In this document: piece after piece, positions 1 through 11,149 of the stretch
How positions within the stretch are numbered: position 1 is the first letter of the stretch
How the letters are laid out: each line of letters opens with the position of its first letter
Assembly (NCBI GenBank): GCA_948567375.1
Contig: OX419761.1
Location: 54,314,501-54,378,500 of the forward strand
DNA: 64,000 nucleotides
Direction: 5' to 3'
Origin: Lunularia cruciata
Lineage: Eukaryota > Streptophyta > Marchantiopsida > Lunulariales > Lunulariaceae
The notes under the pieces: generated by a model
Databases searched by the model: none
Seen by the model: the letters and a program-made list of their open reading frames with translations, nothing else
What the model was told of the DNA's origin: nothing
Program-made: the position numbers and the translations under genes

Positions 1-71
1 CCTAATGGTTTGGTGAAAGTGGATTTGGTGGTCCGTAAATTCCATCCATCCCATTCTTACTTTGATACCAA
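1..71 (-). other. Leader and primer binding site of an LTR element extending off the left edge
   Basis: The bases just left of the LTR at 72 read, on the minus strand, as TGGTATCAAAG, which resembles the initiator-Met tRNA primer binding site of plant LTR retrotransposons. The same layout (leader, PBS, LTR start) recurs at 11877-11946. This means the internal part of this minus-strand element lies beyond the window start. Only the PBS and a short untranslated leader are visible. Confidence 0.55.
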
Positions 72-460
72 TGTAAAAGACCAAGATTGAGGAGAGAAAT
101 AGGAGAATGGAAGTTCACATTGGGACACTTGAATGAGTGAAAACTCCAAATGTCTAGCATGAACTCTAGCTTTGGTATTTATAGATAGCATACAAGGCCC
201 TTAAGAAGCTTCTCAAGCCACTTTCTTAGAGTGCAAGCCAAGTTAACCAAGAAGCTTCCTTTTGGAAGCTGCCTACTTGGCATACAGGCTAAGCTAGTTG
301 GAAGCTTCTAAAAGCTTCCTTCTAGAAGCTACTTACTTGAGGTGCAAGCTAAGCTAGCCAAGAAGCTTCCTAGATACTTCCAAAATATTCTAGGCTAATT
401 TGTCTTATTTGCTACTTTGTTAGCCCTACTAACTTTGTTGCTAAACTCCATATTGTTACA
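72..460 (-). repeat. LTR, family A, copy 1 (389 bp)
   Basis: The segment starts TGTAA and ends TTACA, the inverted termini expected of an LTR. It is homologous along its length to 11947-12453. A PBS-like sequence borders its left side, so it is read as the 5' LTR of a minus-strand element. The middle holds diverged tandem units rich in AAGCTTC and AGAAGCT. This copy has fewer units than copy 2, which explains most of the length difference (389 against 507 bp). No target duplication can be checked because the other end is not in the window. Confidence 0.65.
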
Positions 461-2339
461 AGAGCAAGGTTATACCCCATGGCTTTTAGTATTGACTATT
501 GGGAGGAGATAGCCTCATATGAACTAGGTTGGTAGTCTAGTGAGGGACAAGTATGTTGCCTACCAGTATGCTTCAATAGTAGTAGTCTTGGCTCACTATG
601 GTCAAGGACCATGGCGGCTTCAGTTTTAGCTTTCAATGGTTCTATTCCTAGGATTGGTGACTTATTGGAAGGGAATGCCCATGCATAGGATACTCTAGTA
701 CCAGAGGAGATCACTTAGATTTGGAGTACAAGTGGGATTGTTCCTTTGTGGAGTTCAGAAGAGGCATTATAGTAACATGTAGATCAATTAGTACAGTAGG
801 CTTGGAGTGGAGCCTTTGTACTACCAAGAGACCAATGTGAGGATGAGCCTCCCAAGTCAACTACCTTGACACCTTAGGGTACCACACTCATTGCTTTGCA
901 ATATTCAATAAAGGGAGTATGTTGATTGGAGTTGTTTGGTAGAATTAGCACTAGACTAGTTGTAGTACTATAGGCGGGTATATGAGTACAGAGGTACTTA
1001 TATATGGAGATAGATAAGATTGTTAGGCAAGTCTTTCTACATCATGTGGCACACTTGGCCTATCTATATCCTAAGTTATTATTGATATCAGCAGTCAGAG
1101 GTTACCAAAAGGTCCTACTAGTAGACATTTCCTTACTAGGTGCATAAGATTTGGAGAGACATGGTCTTCTTCATTTGGTGATTTCTAGATGGCCTTGTTA
1201 AGAACATACACGTGGTGGCCAAGGTTTGGGTCTTTAAGATCTCCGTTCTGTTGTGTTTTGGGAGATGTTATTGGATACTACAACATCTCTAAGTTCATCA
1301 ATCCATTTCTTCAGCTTACCTTTTGGAGAACGTCCCTTTGATGGATGATTCTTGCACTCCAAGTGGTGGTGAGTACACATCAAGTCCATTCTGGGATGGG
1401 AACTACCATGTTGTTAGATGTAGCTAGAGTGGTATCACGGGTTCATCGTCTTTGTCTTTGGTAGACAAAATTCTTACCCAAATAGGTTCTACAATGCGCT
1501 TATGATGGGATTCAATGACTAGATCACATCATTGTTGATGATATCTTAGATGATGGGCATCAGTCTCAGTTGGAGGTAGTGACTGATAGGTCATATATGG
1601 CAATGGTGAACCTAGTTGGACTGTTCCCACACTTATGAGTTTCCCAAGCTCCCATGCTTTTCAAGAGAGAGGTCCTAGACTGGTTTGGGACTCACTATTA
1701 TAGTATTTGGTGGAGCCCAATGTCTATGAGAGAGTTGAGAGTCACCCAAATGGACCAATGATGAGAGCGCCCAATGGGTGATGGGTTTTTGCACCAATAT
1801 TACCATTGTTCTAGTAGTGTCAGAGGCATCCAAGCATTAGGTGTTAGGTCAGGCTATGGACTTGAATTTTTTGACTTGGATTGTGAGCCTTGGCTTAGCA
1901 ACAAAGAATGCACTTGATAGGTATTACCACTCTAACACTTGTGAGCTTTGTGCCTATTGAGACAATTTTATGCACATGCTGGGAGTAATGGACCAAGTAG
2001 ACATGGTATTCTTGGGACACAACCAGTGGCTACTAGGGAGAGTAGTCTACTTGGAGGCCATCTAGGTGAGCATGGTCTACTTGGATTACACCCTTGGTCT
2101 ACTTGGGATGCAGCTAGAGGAGGTATAGAGCTTGTAGCCAAAGTGGAGGGATTTTTCACACTGAGGTTGGGACCTCTAGTGGTTGGGGACATGAAACTGT
2201 TGCTCCCAAGGGCCTAGTGTAGCAGCCAATCAATATGTCTTCCAATCTTATGATAGTTACAAAGGATACTTGGGAGCCAGATCTAGGACCCAAGCTTATA
2301 TGAGAGGAAAGATGGAGAGTTTGGAGGTTCTTGAGGAGC
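461..2339 (+). other. Unassigned degenerate sequence, possibly 5' part of the outer gypsy element
   Basis: No intact gene is visible. It lies directly upstream of recognisable Ty3/gypsy reverse transcriptase in the same orientation, so it may be decayed gag/protease and leader. No CCHC knuckle or protease motif could be identified. The short open frames here (for example 1948-2217) match nothing I recognise. Confidence 0.3.
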
Positions 2340-3354
2340 TACACAAGTTGTTTTGCCTTCACTATGAAGGATTTGGATGCACTTGGTATTTGGATTGAGT
2401 TGATTAGCAATACACCAATTTTCCAATGTCCCTATTGATATAATGAAATGGAGAGAGCATTGATTTAGAGCCGGATAGTGACCTTTTTGAGGTTGGTTTG
2501 GTGGAGATTTCACAAGGAGAGTATGCATCAACTATAATGATGCCAGCCAAGAAGGATATGCATAGCAATTGCACAGATAGGCAGATGTGTGAAGATTACC
2601 ATCCTATCAACCAACAAACTAGTGTTGATCAATATGCCATGCCTACACCAAAGGAGATCTTTGATGCAATTGGGCATACAAAGGTCTTTTGCACTTTGGT
2701 TCTTCAAGCAAGATATCATCAATTGCCGATAAGAGATGAGAGTAAGTCCAAGATAGCATTTTGAGCTATTGATCCTCATGGCAAGGATGTGTTATATCAA
2801 TGGAGGTTCTTACTATTTGGGTTAAAGAATGCTCCTACCAAGTTCCAAAGGGTCATTGACAAGATCCTAATTGGATTAGGTTTTTCTCGATACTATATTG
2901 ATGACATTTTGGTCTATAGAACTATGGTGGAAGAGCATGAGATACATTTGTTGGAGGTGTTTGAGAGGTTGAGATCTCATGGACTCAAATTACATCTTAG
3001 GAAGTGTAGGTTCTTCCATGAGCAAGTGAGTATTTTGGCTACACTATCTACCTCGGATGACTTGGTGTTCATCAAACCAAGGTGGAGCTATTGCATGTAT
3101 TCCTTGGCCTATAGATGTGAGCAAAGTGTGAGCATTCCTTGGGTTAGCAAACTCCTATCACCACTATGTTAGAGGATTTAGTGCCATTGCCAAGGCCTTA
3201 ATGAAGCTGACCAAGCTCACACAAGAGTGGTGTTGGGGAGATGAGCAAGAGAGAACTTTTGTAGAGCTCAAGGAGAGGTTGATATCTGCTCTTATTTTGA
3301 GGAGACTAATCAAAGGATGATCATTTCAGGTTCACATTGATCGGGATATGTTGG
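2340..3354 (+). pseudogene. Ty3/gypsy pol fragment: reverse transcriptase and start of RNase H
   Basis: Translation gives the region before the RT domain (IELISNTPIF), then RT. RT carries EYAST..MPAKKD, CEDYHPIN, the FGLKNAPTKFQ block and the catalytic YIDD box near 2895-2910. RNase H-like sequence starts around 3180 (KLTQEWCWG). The RT blocks at 2498-2764 and 2789-3172 share one frame, separated by a TGA at 2762. Further upstream there are more stops, so the copy is dead. The frame is cut at 3354 by the copia insertion and resumes at 10348 with the rest of RNase H. Confidence 0.85.
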
Positions 3355-3614
3355 TGCAGAAATCAAACAAGAATCACATAAAACCTTCTCTCATCAAGCA
3401 TATTGCTAGAGTATTTATCTATTTCACAAAAGGTATGTGGTTCACCTTGATGTGAGGCTACATCCACGGGAAGCATTTTGCACCAACTTTACTCCCTCAA
3501 CCTCTTGACCATCTTCAAGTATAGACCTCTTTTTGTCACTCAGTTCTTCCTCACCATATTAGAGTCAGCTCACAAATCCAACCTAACCCCGTGACATCAG
3601 AGTAAAACCTAACA
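3355..3614 (-). repeat. 3' LTR of the copia element
   Basis: A 260-bp sequence nearly matching 10088-10347. It starts TGCAGA (TGTAGAG in the partner) and ends CTAACA. It is followed at once by the element's polypurine tract, which marks it as the 3' LTR of a minus-strand element. Confidence 0.9.
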
Positions 3615-3625
3615 ATCTCCCCCTT
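3615..3625 (-). other. Polypurine tract of the copia element
   Basis: On the minus strand this reads AAGGGGGAGAT directly before the LTR start TGTTAGG. It is the typical plant copia polypurine tract that primes plus-strand DNA synthesis. Confidence 0.8.
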
Positions 3626-3779
3626 GACTCTTGTCTTGGGGTTAGTAACCTTGCAACAACTTATCACTCAATGAGAAGTTCTAGACAGAAAGCCAATCAC
3701 TTGACCTTTCCTTTAAACTAAGATAGACTAGAACTTATAACCGTAGCCCATACATGGATAGAGTAACCAAAATAGCCAA

Positions 3780-4560
3780 GGTTACCACTAATGCTAGGTC
3801 ATCCTACTCATGCTCCACTTGCACAACCTACAGGGTAGCACGATGCTTAGAGAAACTTTCTGAAGGTATGACTTTGGTAAAGGCATCAGCCAAATTGAGC
3901 TTACCATCAATCTTGACTTGATCAAACATTTCTTAGATACAGCTTGCCTAAGAAAGTGATATCTGATATCTATATGCTTAACCCTACTGTACATCACCTG
4001 ATTTTCAGCTAGGTGTAAAATACTTTGAATGTCATAGTGAAGCATTACATTACCATGCATTAGCCCCATCTCATCAACAAGTCTATCCAACCAAATTGCC
4101 TCCTTTGTTGCTTCTGCTGCTGCCACATACTCAGCTTCTATAGTAGACTACATACCACACTTCTACAAGGTAGATCTCCACCTAATGCACCCACCACCAA
4201 GTGTGAATACGTACCTTGTTGTTGATCTCTGCTTGTCCAGATCCTGTCCATAGTCAAAATCTACATAACCATCTAGTGATGTGGCATTCATTGATCTTCT
4301 ATGAAATAAGAGCCCACAGTTTGGTGTACCTCTCAAATACTTGAGAATCCACTTAATTGCTTCCCAATGTATCCTTCCTGGATTTGACATATACCTGCAC
4401 ACCTTACCTAGTGCTAGGGCAAGATCAAGTCTAGGGCAAGGCATCAAGTACATGAGACTCCCAACAGCCTTCTCAAAGGAATGTTAGCCATCAAACCCTT
4501 CTCCATGGCATCTATAGGACAACATGCTGCTGAAAGCTTTAAATGAGAAGCTAGAGGAGT
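3780..4560 (-). pseudogene. Copia pol: RNase H domain remnant
   Basis: Two open stretches (4163-4453 and 3794-4126) give copia RNase H sequence. The first contains a region like the RT-RNase H linker (RPDLALALG-like, then IHWEAIKWILKYLRGT) and DGYVDFDYGQD, where family members have a D-DWAGD-type active-site block. The second contains AAAEATKEAIWL and KHIDIRYHFLR, the conserved end of the domain. Several stops separate the pieces. Confidence 0.85.
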
Positions 4561-5470
4561 ACTTATTGGTTTACAATTCTCCATGTTGAACCTAGCAAGT
4601 ACCTTCCTAGCATATCTGCCCTACATCAACCACAACTGACCAGTGCCCAAGTTCCTCTTGATCTCCATGCCTAATATCCTTGTGGCTAACCCTAGAGCCT
4701 TCATCCTAAACTCTAGACTCAAGAGCGCCTTGAGCTTGTTCACCTTAGATGTATCCTTGGCAGCTATCAACATGTCATCCACATATAGCACAAGAATAAT
4801 AAAACCAAGTGTTTTTTTACTCACAGGTTTCATGTACATACAAGTATCAAATAAAGTCCTATTGAAACCCTAAGTGTGCATAAACACATCAAAGCTCTTG
4901 TTCTATTGGCAAGATGCTTGCTTCAATCCATACAAGGACTTCAAAAATCTGCATACCTTGTCCTCTTGGCCTTTCTTCACAACCCCATAGGTTGTCTCTT
5001 GAAGATCCTTTCATCCAAGGTGCTATAGAGAAACGTCATGACAACATCCATTTGATCTAAAGTAAGACCAAATAATGCAACAAGCATACATAATAGACGT
5101 ATTGTAGAATAATTTTCAATAATAGAAAATACCTCATTGTAGTCTACATCCTTCTCTTGAGGGAACCCCTTTTCTACCAACCTAACCTTGTAGATCTTTG
5201 ATCCCTCCTTAGGACCCTCCTTCAACTTGTAGATCCACTTGCAATTTATCACTTGTTGATCCTTAGGTAACCTTACTAGCTCCCAAGTTTTGTTATCCCT
5301 CAAGGATTCTAAATCCCTTCCCATAGAACCAAACCACTTATCCTTTTCACTAGAAGAACATGCCTCCTTGTAGGATGAGGGTTCACCTTTTTCCAAGACC
5401 AAAGCATGAGCATCATCCCCAAAAGCCAAGTCATCATCCAACAACTTTATTGAATCAATCCACGTACCAT
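4561..5470 (-). pseudogene. Copia pol: reverse transcriptase remnant
   Basis: 4977-5444 encodes the RT start, with the WELVRLP.. and CKWIYKLKEG blocks, RLVEKGFPQ and the LDQMDVVMTFLY block (LDVKTAFLHG in intact relatives). 4621-4839 encodes LYVDDMLIA with the YVDD catalytic box and the LGMEI block. The changed MDVV block and stops between pieces show decay. Confidence 0.88.
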
Positions 5471-5803
5471 ATCTGTTTGGAGCTTGACTAGCACGCCTTG
5501 ATGACCTCTTGGATGACCTCTACTTGATCTCCATGTGTAGGTCCAATGTGAGATTGACTTAGCACATTTTGTTGCTCACCAGCAACTACTTGCTCCACTT
5601 GTTCTTGCTCCTCAAGAACTTGCTCTGCTATAGGAGCACTTCCTTCCTCTTCATCACTTAAGTGATCAATCTTCCCCTCAACTAGATCCAAGGTGGGAGA
5701 CTTGCCTTTGTCAGTGTAGGGAGCCTGAGCATTCTCCCCCTCCTTGAATGATCTGGATTCATTAAAGGAAACATCCCTATTGACCACAAAGAAAAAATAT
5801 TTT

Positions 5804-5917
5804 CTTGGCTATGCAAGTGGAGTGAAAGCTTATAGGTTATGGGATCCAATAGCGTGTAATGTTACACGCTATTGGATCTCACAACCTATAAGCTTTCACT
5901 CCACTTGCATAGCCAAG
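5804..5917. repeat. 114-bp near-perfect inverted duplication inside copia pol
   Basis: Two 56-nt arms, inverted around 5860.5 and differing at only two positions, flank a 2-nt centre. Each arm encodes the same piece of the copia linker after integrase (LGYASGVKAYRL): one reads on the plus strand, the other on the element's own minus strand. It is therefore a local inverted duplication of coding sequence, not a conserved cis element. It breaks the pol frame and should fold into a long hairpin. Confidence 0.9.
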
Positions 5918-6640
5918 ATAAACACATTTCCTTGACTTAGCATCCAACTTGGACCTATCTTCCTTAGGTGTGAGTGAATATGCATCACAACCAAATATCT
6001 TCAATTTACCATAATTAGTTGGTCACTGATGCCTCAACTCATATGGCGTCTTGAAGTTGATTGCACTAGATGGAGAAATATTTACCATGTATGTCGTTGT
6101 GTTGACACCTTCTGCCCAAAACTCATGTGGCAACTTTGATTCACTCAACATACTCCACGCATGTTCCAACAATGTCCGATTGAGCCACTTAGTAAAACCG
6201 TCTTGCTGCAAAGTCTAAATTGTGGTAAGGTGGCAAGTTATCTCTTGTTTTGTGCAATATTCCTGAAACTCTCTAGAGACATACTCCCCGCCGTTATCTG
6301 ATCTCAAACATCTCATCTTCTCCCCAATCTGAGTCTCCACTTGGATCTTCCACTTCTTGAAAGTGATAAAGACTTCAGACTTGTGGTGCATGAAATAAAT
6401 CCACACAAACCTCAAGTAATCATCAATAAATGTTACATAGTAAATTTTTCCAAAGTGTGAGGGTGCAAGGGATGGTCCCCACACATCACTATGTATGTAC
6501 TCAAGTAGACCCTTGGAACTATGGGTCCCCACTCCAAAAATAGATCTGTTCTGTTTTCCAAAGATGCAATGCTCACAAAAATCTAACTTCATAGTCTTCA
6601 AGCCAAATAGCAAGCCATTTCTTTTCAAGACAGCCAAACC
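5918..6640 (-). pseudogene. Copia pol: integrase remnant
   Basis: Minus-strand frames show the GAG-pre-integrase end with CEHCIFGKQ (end of the HHCC zinc site). The integrase core follows, with catalytic Asp in HSDVWGP and in RSDNGGEY. Next comes QQDGFTKWLNRTLLEHAWSML, where intact copies have QQNGVAERxN with the catalytic Glu nearby; the expected Glu is not kept in its usual setting. A stop lies at 6212-6214 between the frames. Confidence 0.87.
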
Positions 6641-6649
6641 CTACTCATT

Positions 6650-7300
6650 CAAATGAACAGGTTGTGAATGCCACATAGTTGGCATCCCATCTTGAGACCT
6701 AGTTCCATTGGCTTCTCCACACACTGTAGTGCCCTCCAATACAAATAGATTTTTTCAAAAGTTACCTTGCAAGATAACCTTTCCACCAAAGTACCCCATC
6801 ATCAACACTCCATTGATGACCTTTGGTATGCAATACTCCAAGGGAAATCAGGTTCTTCATGTCAGGTATGAACCAAACATCATTGAACTTCCGCATAGCT
6901 CCATCAAACATTCAAATCCTTATGGATCCGATACCCTCAATCCGATAAGGTTGATCATTCCCCATCAGAATTGAACCATTTGATGTTGAAAGTGAATAAA
7001 AGAACTTCTTGAGATAGCATATATAGTACAATCAAGCACAATCTAGAATCCACTCATCATCCATACTAGGAGATGAGGCACAAAGGGCATACTCACAATG
7101 TCACAAATCATACTGATCATCCAACATATCAATATCCTCCTCACCATAAGCTATGTTTGCTAAAGAGCCTTCATCTACCTTTCCTTTGCCCTTAGCTTTA
7201 CACTCCTTCACATGGCCTACTTTGCCACATCCCCAACAAGTCACTTGTTTCCTCTCCTTGGACTTGCCTCTAGACTTAGACCTGGACCTGGTCTTGCTTT
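6650..7300 (-). pseudogene. Copia CCHC zinc knuckle and protease remnant
   Basis: Around 7198-7240 the minus strand encodes CWGCGKVGHVKEC, a CX2CX4HX4C nucleic-acid-binding knuckle typical of the end of gag. Downstream, at about 7040-7065, it reads DEWILDCA and then a stop, at the place where copia proteases have WxxDSG. The catalytic DSG motif is lost. The rest is too broken to delimit. Confidence 0.7.
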
Positions 7301-7328
7301 TCCCCTTATCACCATCACTAGTCCTCCA

Positions 7329-7975
7329 TTAAGGTCTCTCACATTGGATAACCAAAGCATTGCCTTGAGTAGAAGATGACATTGAGGTTGCAACAAGTTT
7401 ATTGCAAGTCATCTGTAAGTAGAGTGTTGTCACCTCTTCAAAGGTAATGGTCTTTTTCTCACAATGCAACAACACTTGTGAAAGTGACTGATAGGACGGC
7501 GACAAGGAGCCCAACAAGTGCAAGGCCTTCTGCTCAGCATCCAAGTCCTCTCCTAAGTTTTTCAAGTCTATTACTAGGTCACAAAATGCATGCACATGGT
7601 CTTTGATGATGGTCCTTGGTTTCATATTGAATGTGATTAGTCTGAGATTGGTGTACAATCTATTTGACAATTCATTCTGATGATACTTGCTCTGTAGTGC
7701 ATCAAAAAAGGAGGTACAATCAGAATGCTCTGCCACTTTCTTGATCACATGGGGCTGAAGGTCAAGCAAAAAAATATTCACAGCTTGCTCTTTCATATCA
7801 TCTCAATTACTTTGTCTCACATCCTCGGGTTTCTCCTTCAAGAGCTTACCCAAGCCAATTGCTCTCAAAACTCCTTTCACCTGCCATTCCCACAATAAGT
7901 AATCCATGTGGCCATCAAACTTGGGCCACCAAGCTTCAAATTACACATCTTGACTTTCTTCTACTCCACAAGTAC
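7329..7975 (-). pseudogene. Copia gag (UBN2-like) remnant
   Basis: An open stretch at 7329-7796 matches copia gag of the UBN2/retrotran_gag type: SFFDALQSKYHQ, NRLYTNLRLITFNMK and DLKNLGEDLD...LLGSLSPSYQSL. Upstream, through one in-frame stop near 7800, comes FDGHMDYLLWEWQVKGVL, the usual gag N-terminal block, so the gag start lies near 7975. This protein would form the virus-like particle shell in an active element. Confidence 0.85.
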
Positions 7976-8929
7976 TACAGAGGTTATTGATGCACTTAGA
8001 GACTCTTCTTGAGTCCTTGAGTCTTCCACCTTAAAACTCCAATACTCAAGGGAGTGGGTCTTAAGACAGAATTCGTTTTATGGAAGCTTCTTCAAATACT
8101 CAAAGTCAAAAATTTAGTTGCCTCAACTTGTAGCCCTAAAGATAAGCTTTCCAACGCCCTAAACAGATTATTTATCCGAGTTCCGAGTCAAAAGTCATGA
8201 ACTGAATTCCAAAGGAGGTTAAACCTTGGATTCTATACCACATTCATAAGTCTAAGACTTCTCCCCACAAAATCTCTCTGGGTTCTACTTCTTGCTTGTC
8301 TTTGTCAATACAACAGCAAACCTTTAACTGAGGAGGAGTTCTGCTAGTATAAATACATAAGTGCACTAAGGGACTTGCTCAAGAAATCTAGATAAGGATA
8401 GTGCAAATCTTTAAACTTTTTGACTGAGAATAATCAAGTAAGTAAGCAAGCAAGTACATTCACCATCCAATGGCTGCCATCTCCTCAAGATTTCAGCTCC
8501 TACCTTCCTTTTGTTCCAATTGGAATTTGGTAATAATATGATAAAGATCCTTCATACCGACATTTGATCCTTCCTTCCACCAATTGGTTCTTTTTCATAC
8601 AAGTCTATCTTCACTAGCTCCTCCTTCACCACAGGAGAGCTCCTTGTCCTCTCCTAGTAAAGCTTTGTGCTAGAACCATAGATAACACACTCCAAAGAAG
8701 CTACGTTGTCTACTATCTCCCTTCAAACAGCTAGGATTTCCATTTCAAATCTCTCTTTTCTATCAAAAACTGTAGGATTGTTAGATATTGTAAGCTCCTT
8801 GTTGTATTAGATTCAAAGGTTGGAGGTCGCTGCCAAAGTTTTCCCTTCAAGTGCTTTGAAATCAGTGCGGCATTTTCTCTTTCTTTTTAGCAAGAACATG
8901 GTTTGTATCTCATTCTGGAGCGTTTGAAA
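7976..8929 (-). other. Copia 5' leader, proximal part
   Basis: The sequence between gag and the PBS is about 2.1 kb, long for a copia leader. This proximal part has no open frame I recognise. It contains no LTR or other mobile-element signature that I can see. Confidence 0.4.
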
Positions 8930-9549
8930 CACATAATACTTCCACTTTGTGCCCACACAATGCACTCAAAGAAACCAAAACAGTTTCAAAGGATTTTGAG
9001 AAGTTCGAGGACATGGTCCGGGATATTAAGCAGTGCTCAACGGGACTCTTTCAAACCAAAGATCAAAATTATGGCTTTAGTATCCAAGACATGGTGGAGA
9101 CATCTTGCACATAACTAGCTAGGCAACCATCATGTGAAAGTGTTGGGGAGGCTAAAACTTTTATCCAAGAGTTGAATGTTGGGGCTTCATGCCATTTTGT
9201 AGCAAATGACCATGAAAATTGAGTCTTGTCAACAAAGCCCTTGTCAATTGAGAGGAACAACTCTAAGGAATGTTCACAACGTGACAATTGTGTGGATCCT
9301 CCTAAAACAAGTGGTGAGCTACACCTTCTAACTCTACCCACCAATTCCTTGAAGTTGCAAGAGACTTCGACCACCAAAGATGTTGAAGGTCCAGTTGCAG
9401 CACAGTCTAAGGATGGAACAATCATTGGAAACATTAGAGGTCCTACTATCACAATTTCAAAGGATGGATGTAACACTAGGAGCACCGATGCAAGAAGTCC
9501 CAATGCAAGAAGTTTTGAGCATAGAAACAATTTTGAAAAGGATGAATGA
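8930..9549 (+). pseudogene. Coherent + strand reading frame of unknown origin inside the copia leader
   Basis: One + strand frame stays open for about 200 codons apart from two stops (near 9114 and 9220). It gives a protein-like composition, with stretches such as SKDFEKFEDMVRDIKQCS and GEAKTFIQELNVGAS, then a Ser/Thr/Asn-rich tail at 9226-9549. It runs antisense to the copia element. No family is recognised. It could be a captured host-gene fragment, a further nested insertion or chance. The function is unknown. Confidence 0.35.
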
Positions 9550-10073
9550 ACCACCACGTAGTCACACAACCAAGATCTCCCACCGACTGATACTATAAGT
9601 TCTCAACGGTCCTAGCCTCCTAATATGGAATTCCCTTGGGATTGGAGGAATCCTTTGAACCTCCTAAATCAAAGGCACCTTCTCCAATTCCTCCTCCGTC
9701 TATCCCGGCCATGAAAAACCCCGTGCAAAGCCACGCTCTATCAATATCCCACTAAACTCAAGACTCTTTAGATCTTTCATCTCCACCACAATTGACGAAT
9801 TCGACCTCCATTACTAGGCCTATTCTTTCATATGATCTGCTTTTAAGTTTGATCTCCTTTCACTTTCACCTCTCCTTGATGACCACAAAAACAGTCAATA
9901 GATCTGAATCACAATCTTTGTCTCACTCCTCCAATACTTAAGAAGATAATCCATTGTTCTCACTAATTCACTATTCTAAATGAAAAATTGATCAGATCAG
10001 GTGCTACCATTAGTCTCTTCTTTGATACGCACTCATTTGGAAGAAGTAAAGGTCACAACCTTGTATAAACCAA

Positions 10074-10085
10074 GCTTTGATACCA
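10074..10085 (-). other. Primer binding site of the copia element
   Basis: On the minus strand this reads TGGTATCAAAGC, complementary in style to the 3' end of initiator-Met tRNA. It sits two bases inside the 5' LTR (10088-10347). It fixes the element's orientation as minus strand. Confidence 0.85.
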
Positions 10086-10087
10086 TT

Positions 10088-10347
10088 TGTAGAGAATCAA
10101 ACAAGAATCACAAAAAACCTTCTCTCATCAAGCATATCGCTAGAGTATTTATCCATTACACAAAAGGTATGTGGTTCACCTCGATGTGAGTTATATCCAC
10201 AAGAAGCATTTTGCACCAACTTTACTCCCTCAGCCTCTCTATTATCTTAAAGTACAGACCTCTTTTTGTCACTCAGTTCTTCCTCACCATATTAGAGTCA
10301 GCTCAAGAATCCAACCTAACCCTATGATATCAAAGTAAAACCTAAGA
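10088..10347 (-). repeat. 5' LTR of the copia element
   Basis: 260 bp, TGTAGAG at its left end and CCTAAGA at its right (partner copy CCTAACA). It pairs with 3355-3614. The adjacent PBS marks it as the 5' LTR of the minus-strand element. Confidence 0.9.
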
Positions 10348-11149
10348 ATTGGGGCTTGATCACAACAATACTCACCAAGCATGATGATGAGAGGAAGGAG
10401 TTTATAGTGGCCTATGCTAGTCACTCCAACAATTCAGCGGAGGTGAAGTATAATTCATATGAGAGAGAGTATAATATGGGCAGTAGCACATTTTCAATGT
10501 TACCTATTTGGTAACCCCTTTACTCTCATCATTGATCATCAGCAACAGAAGTGGTTGATGGAGTCCGACAAGCTTTCAAGGAAGCTTGCACAATGGACTT
10601 TGATTTTCCAAGAATATGATTTCATGGTTATTCATAGATGTAGACTGGTGAATCATGATGCAGAATGGGTTGAGTAGAAATCCATGTCCCAACGAGCAGG
10701 ATCAAACTAGAGCACATTGGCATGGTGAGACAGATGAAGAGATGGTGCCATGTTAGCACACATTTGCCTTTCTTTGTATATTTTCTGAGGCTTTGGTGGT
10801 ATCTCTCTCAATGCATACAAGAGGAGTTATTGAGGTCATAGATCTAGAGAGTAGAAATAGTGTTACAATTCAACAAGACATTCATGATGATGTCTTAATG
10901 ATGGACTATCTTTGCATTGGTGTTGTGGGTGGCATAGTTGAAGCCAAGGAGAGAGATTGTGTTCTTCAATGGGCCAGATGGTTCAGATTGGAGGGCAAAC
11001 ACTTTTTGCATGTATGGGAGGATGGTAGAGTGCGAGTAGTACCACTTCCATCTCAAAGACCACAATTAGTCCATCATGCTCATGAAGAGCTAGGACATTT
11101 TGGAGTAAAGCATACATATAGCTTGCTCCAAAGTTATTATTGGTGATGC
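10348..11149 (+). pseudogene. Ty3/gypsy pol fragment: rest of RNase H and integrase N-terminus
   Basis: This continues the gypsy frame cut at 3354. It gives GLDHNNTHQ..ERKEFIVAYASHSNNSAEVKYNS and then, at 10459-10677, VAHFQCYLFGNPFTLIIDHQQ and SRKLAQWTLIFQEYDF, the end of RNase H. At 10793-11146 it gives LVHHAHEELGHFGVKHTYSLLQSYYW, the HHCC-zinc N-terminal part of integrase (first two His visible). The element stops abruptly at about 11150 and is replaced by another LTR element. Confidence 0.88.

Larger units (their letters stand above)
3355..10347 (-). mobile_element. Ty1/copia LTR retrotransposon, structurally complete but decayed, nested in a gypsy element
   Basis: The element has two 260-bp LTRs (3355-3614 and 10088-10347). 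On the minus strand it reads 5' LTR, PBS, gag, CCHC knuckle, protease remnant, integrase, reverse transcriptase, RNase H, polypurine tract, 3' LTR, which is the copia order. Flanking bases are GTTGG at 3350-3354 and ATTGG at 10348-10352, a 5-bp target duplication with one mismatch. The interrupted host frame (gypsy RNase H) continues on the far side. The LTRs differ at roughly a tenth of positions by eye, so the insertion is not recent. Frames are broken by many stops, so it is presumably non-autonomous. Confidence 0.92.

Noticed and set aside
5744-5935. Small + strand gene of 63 codons
   Set aside because: It is the inverted arm of the copia pol duplication read on the opposite strand.
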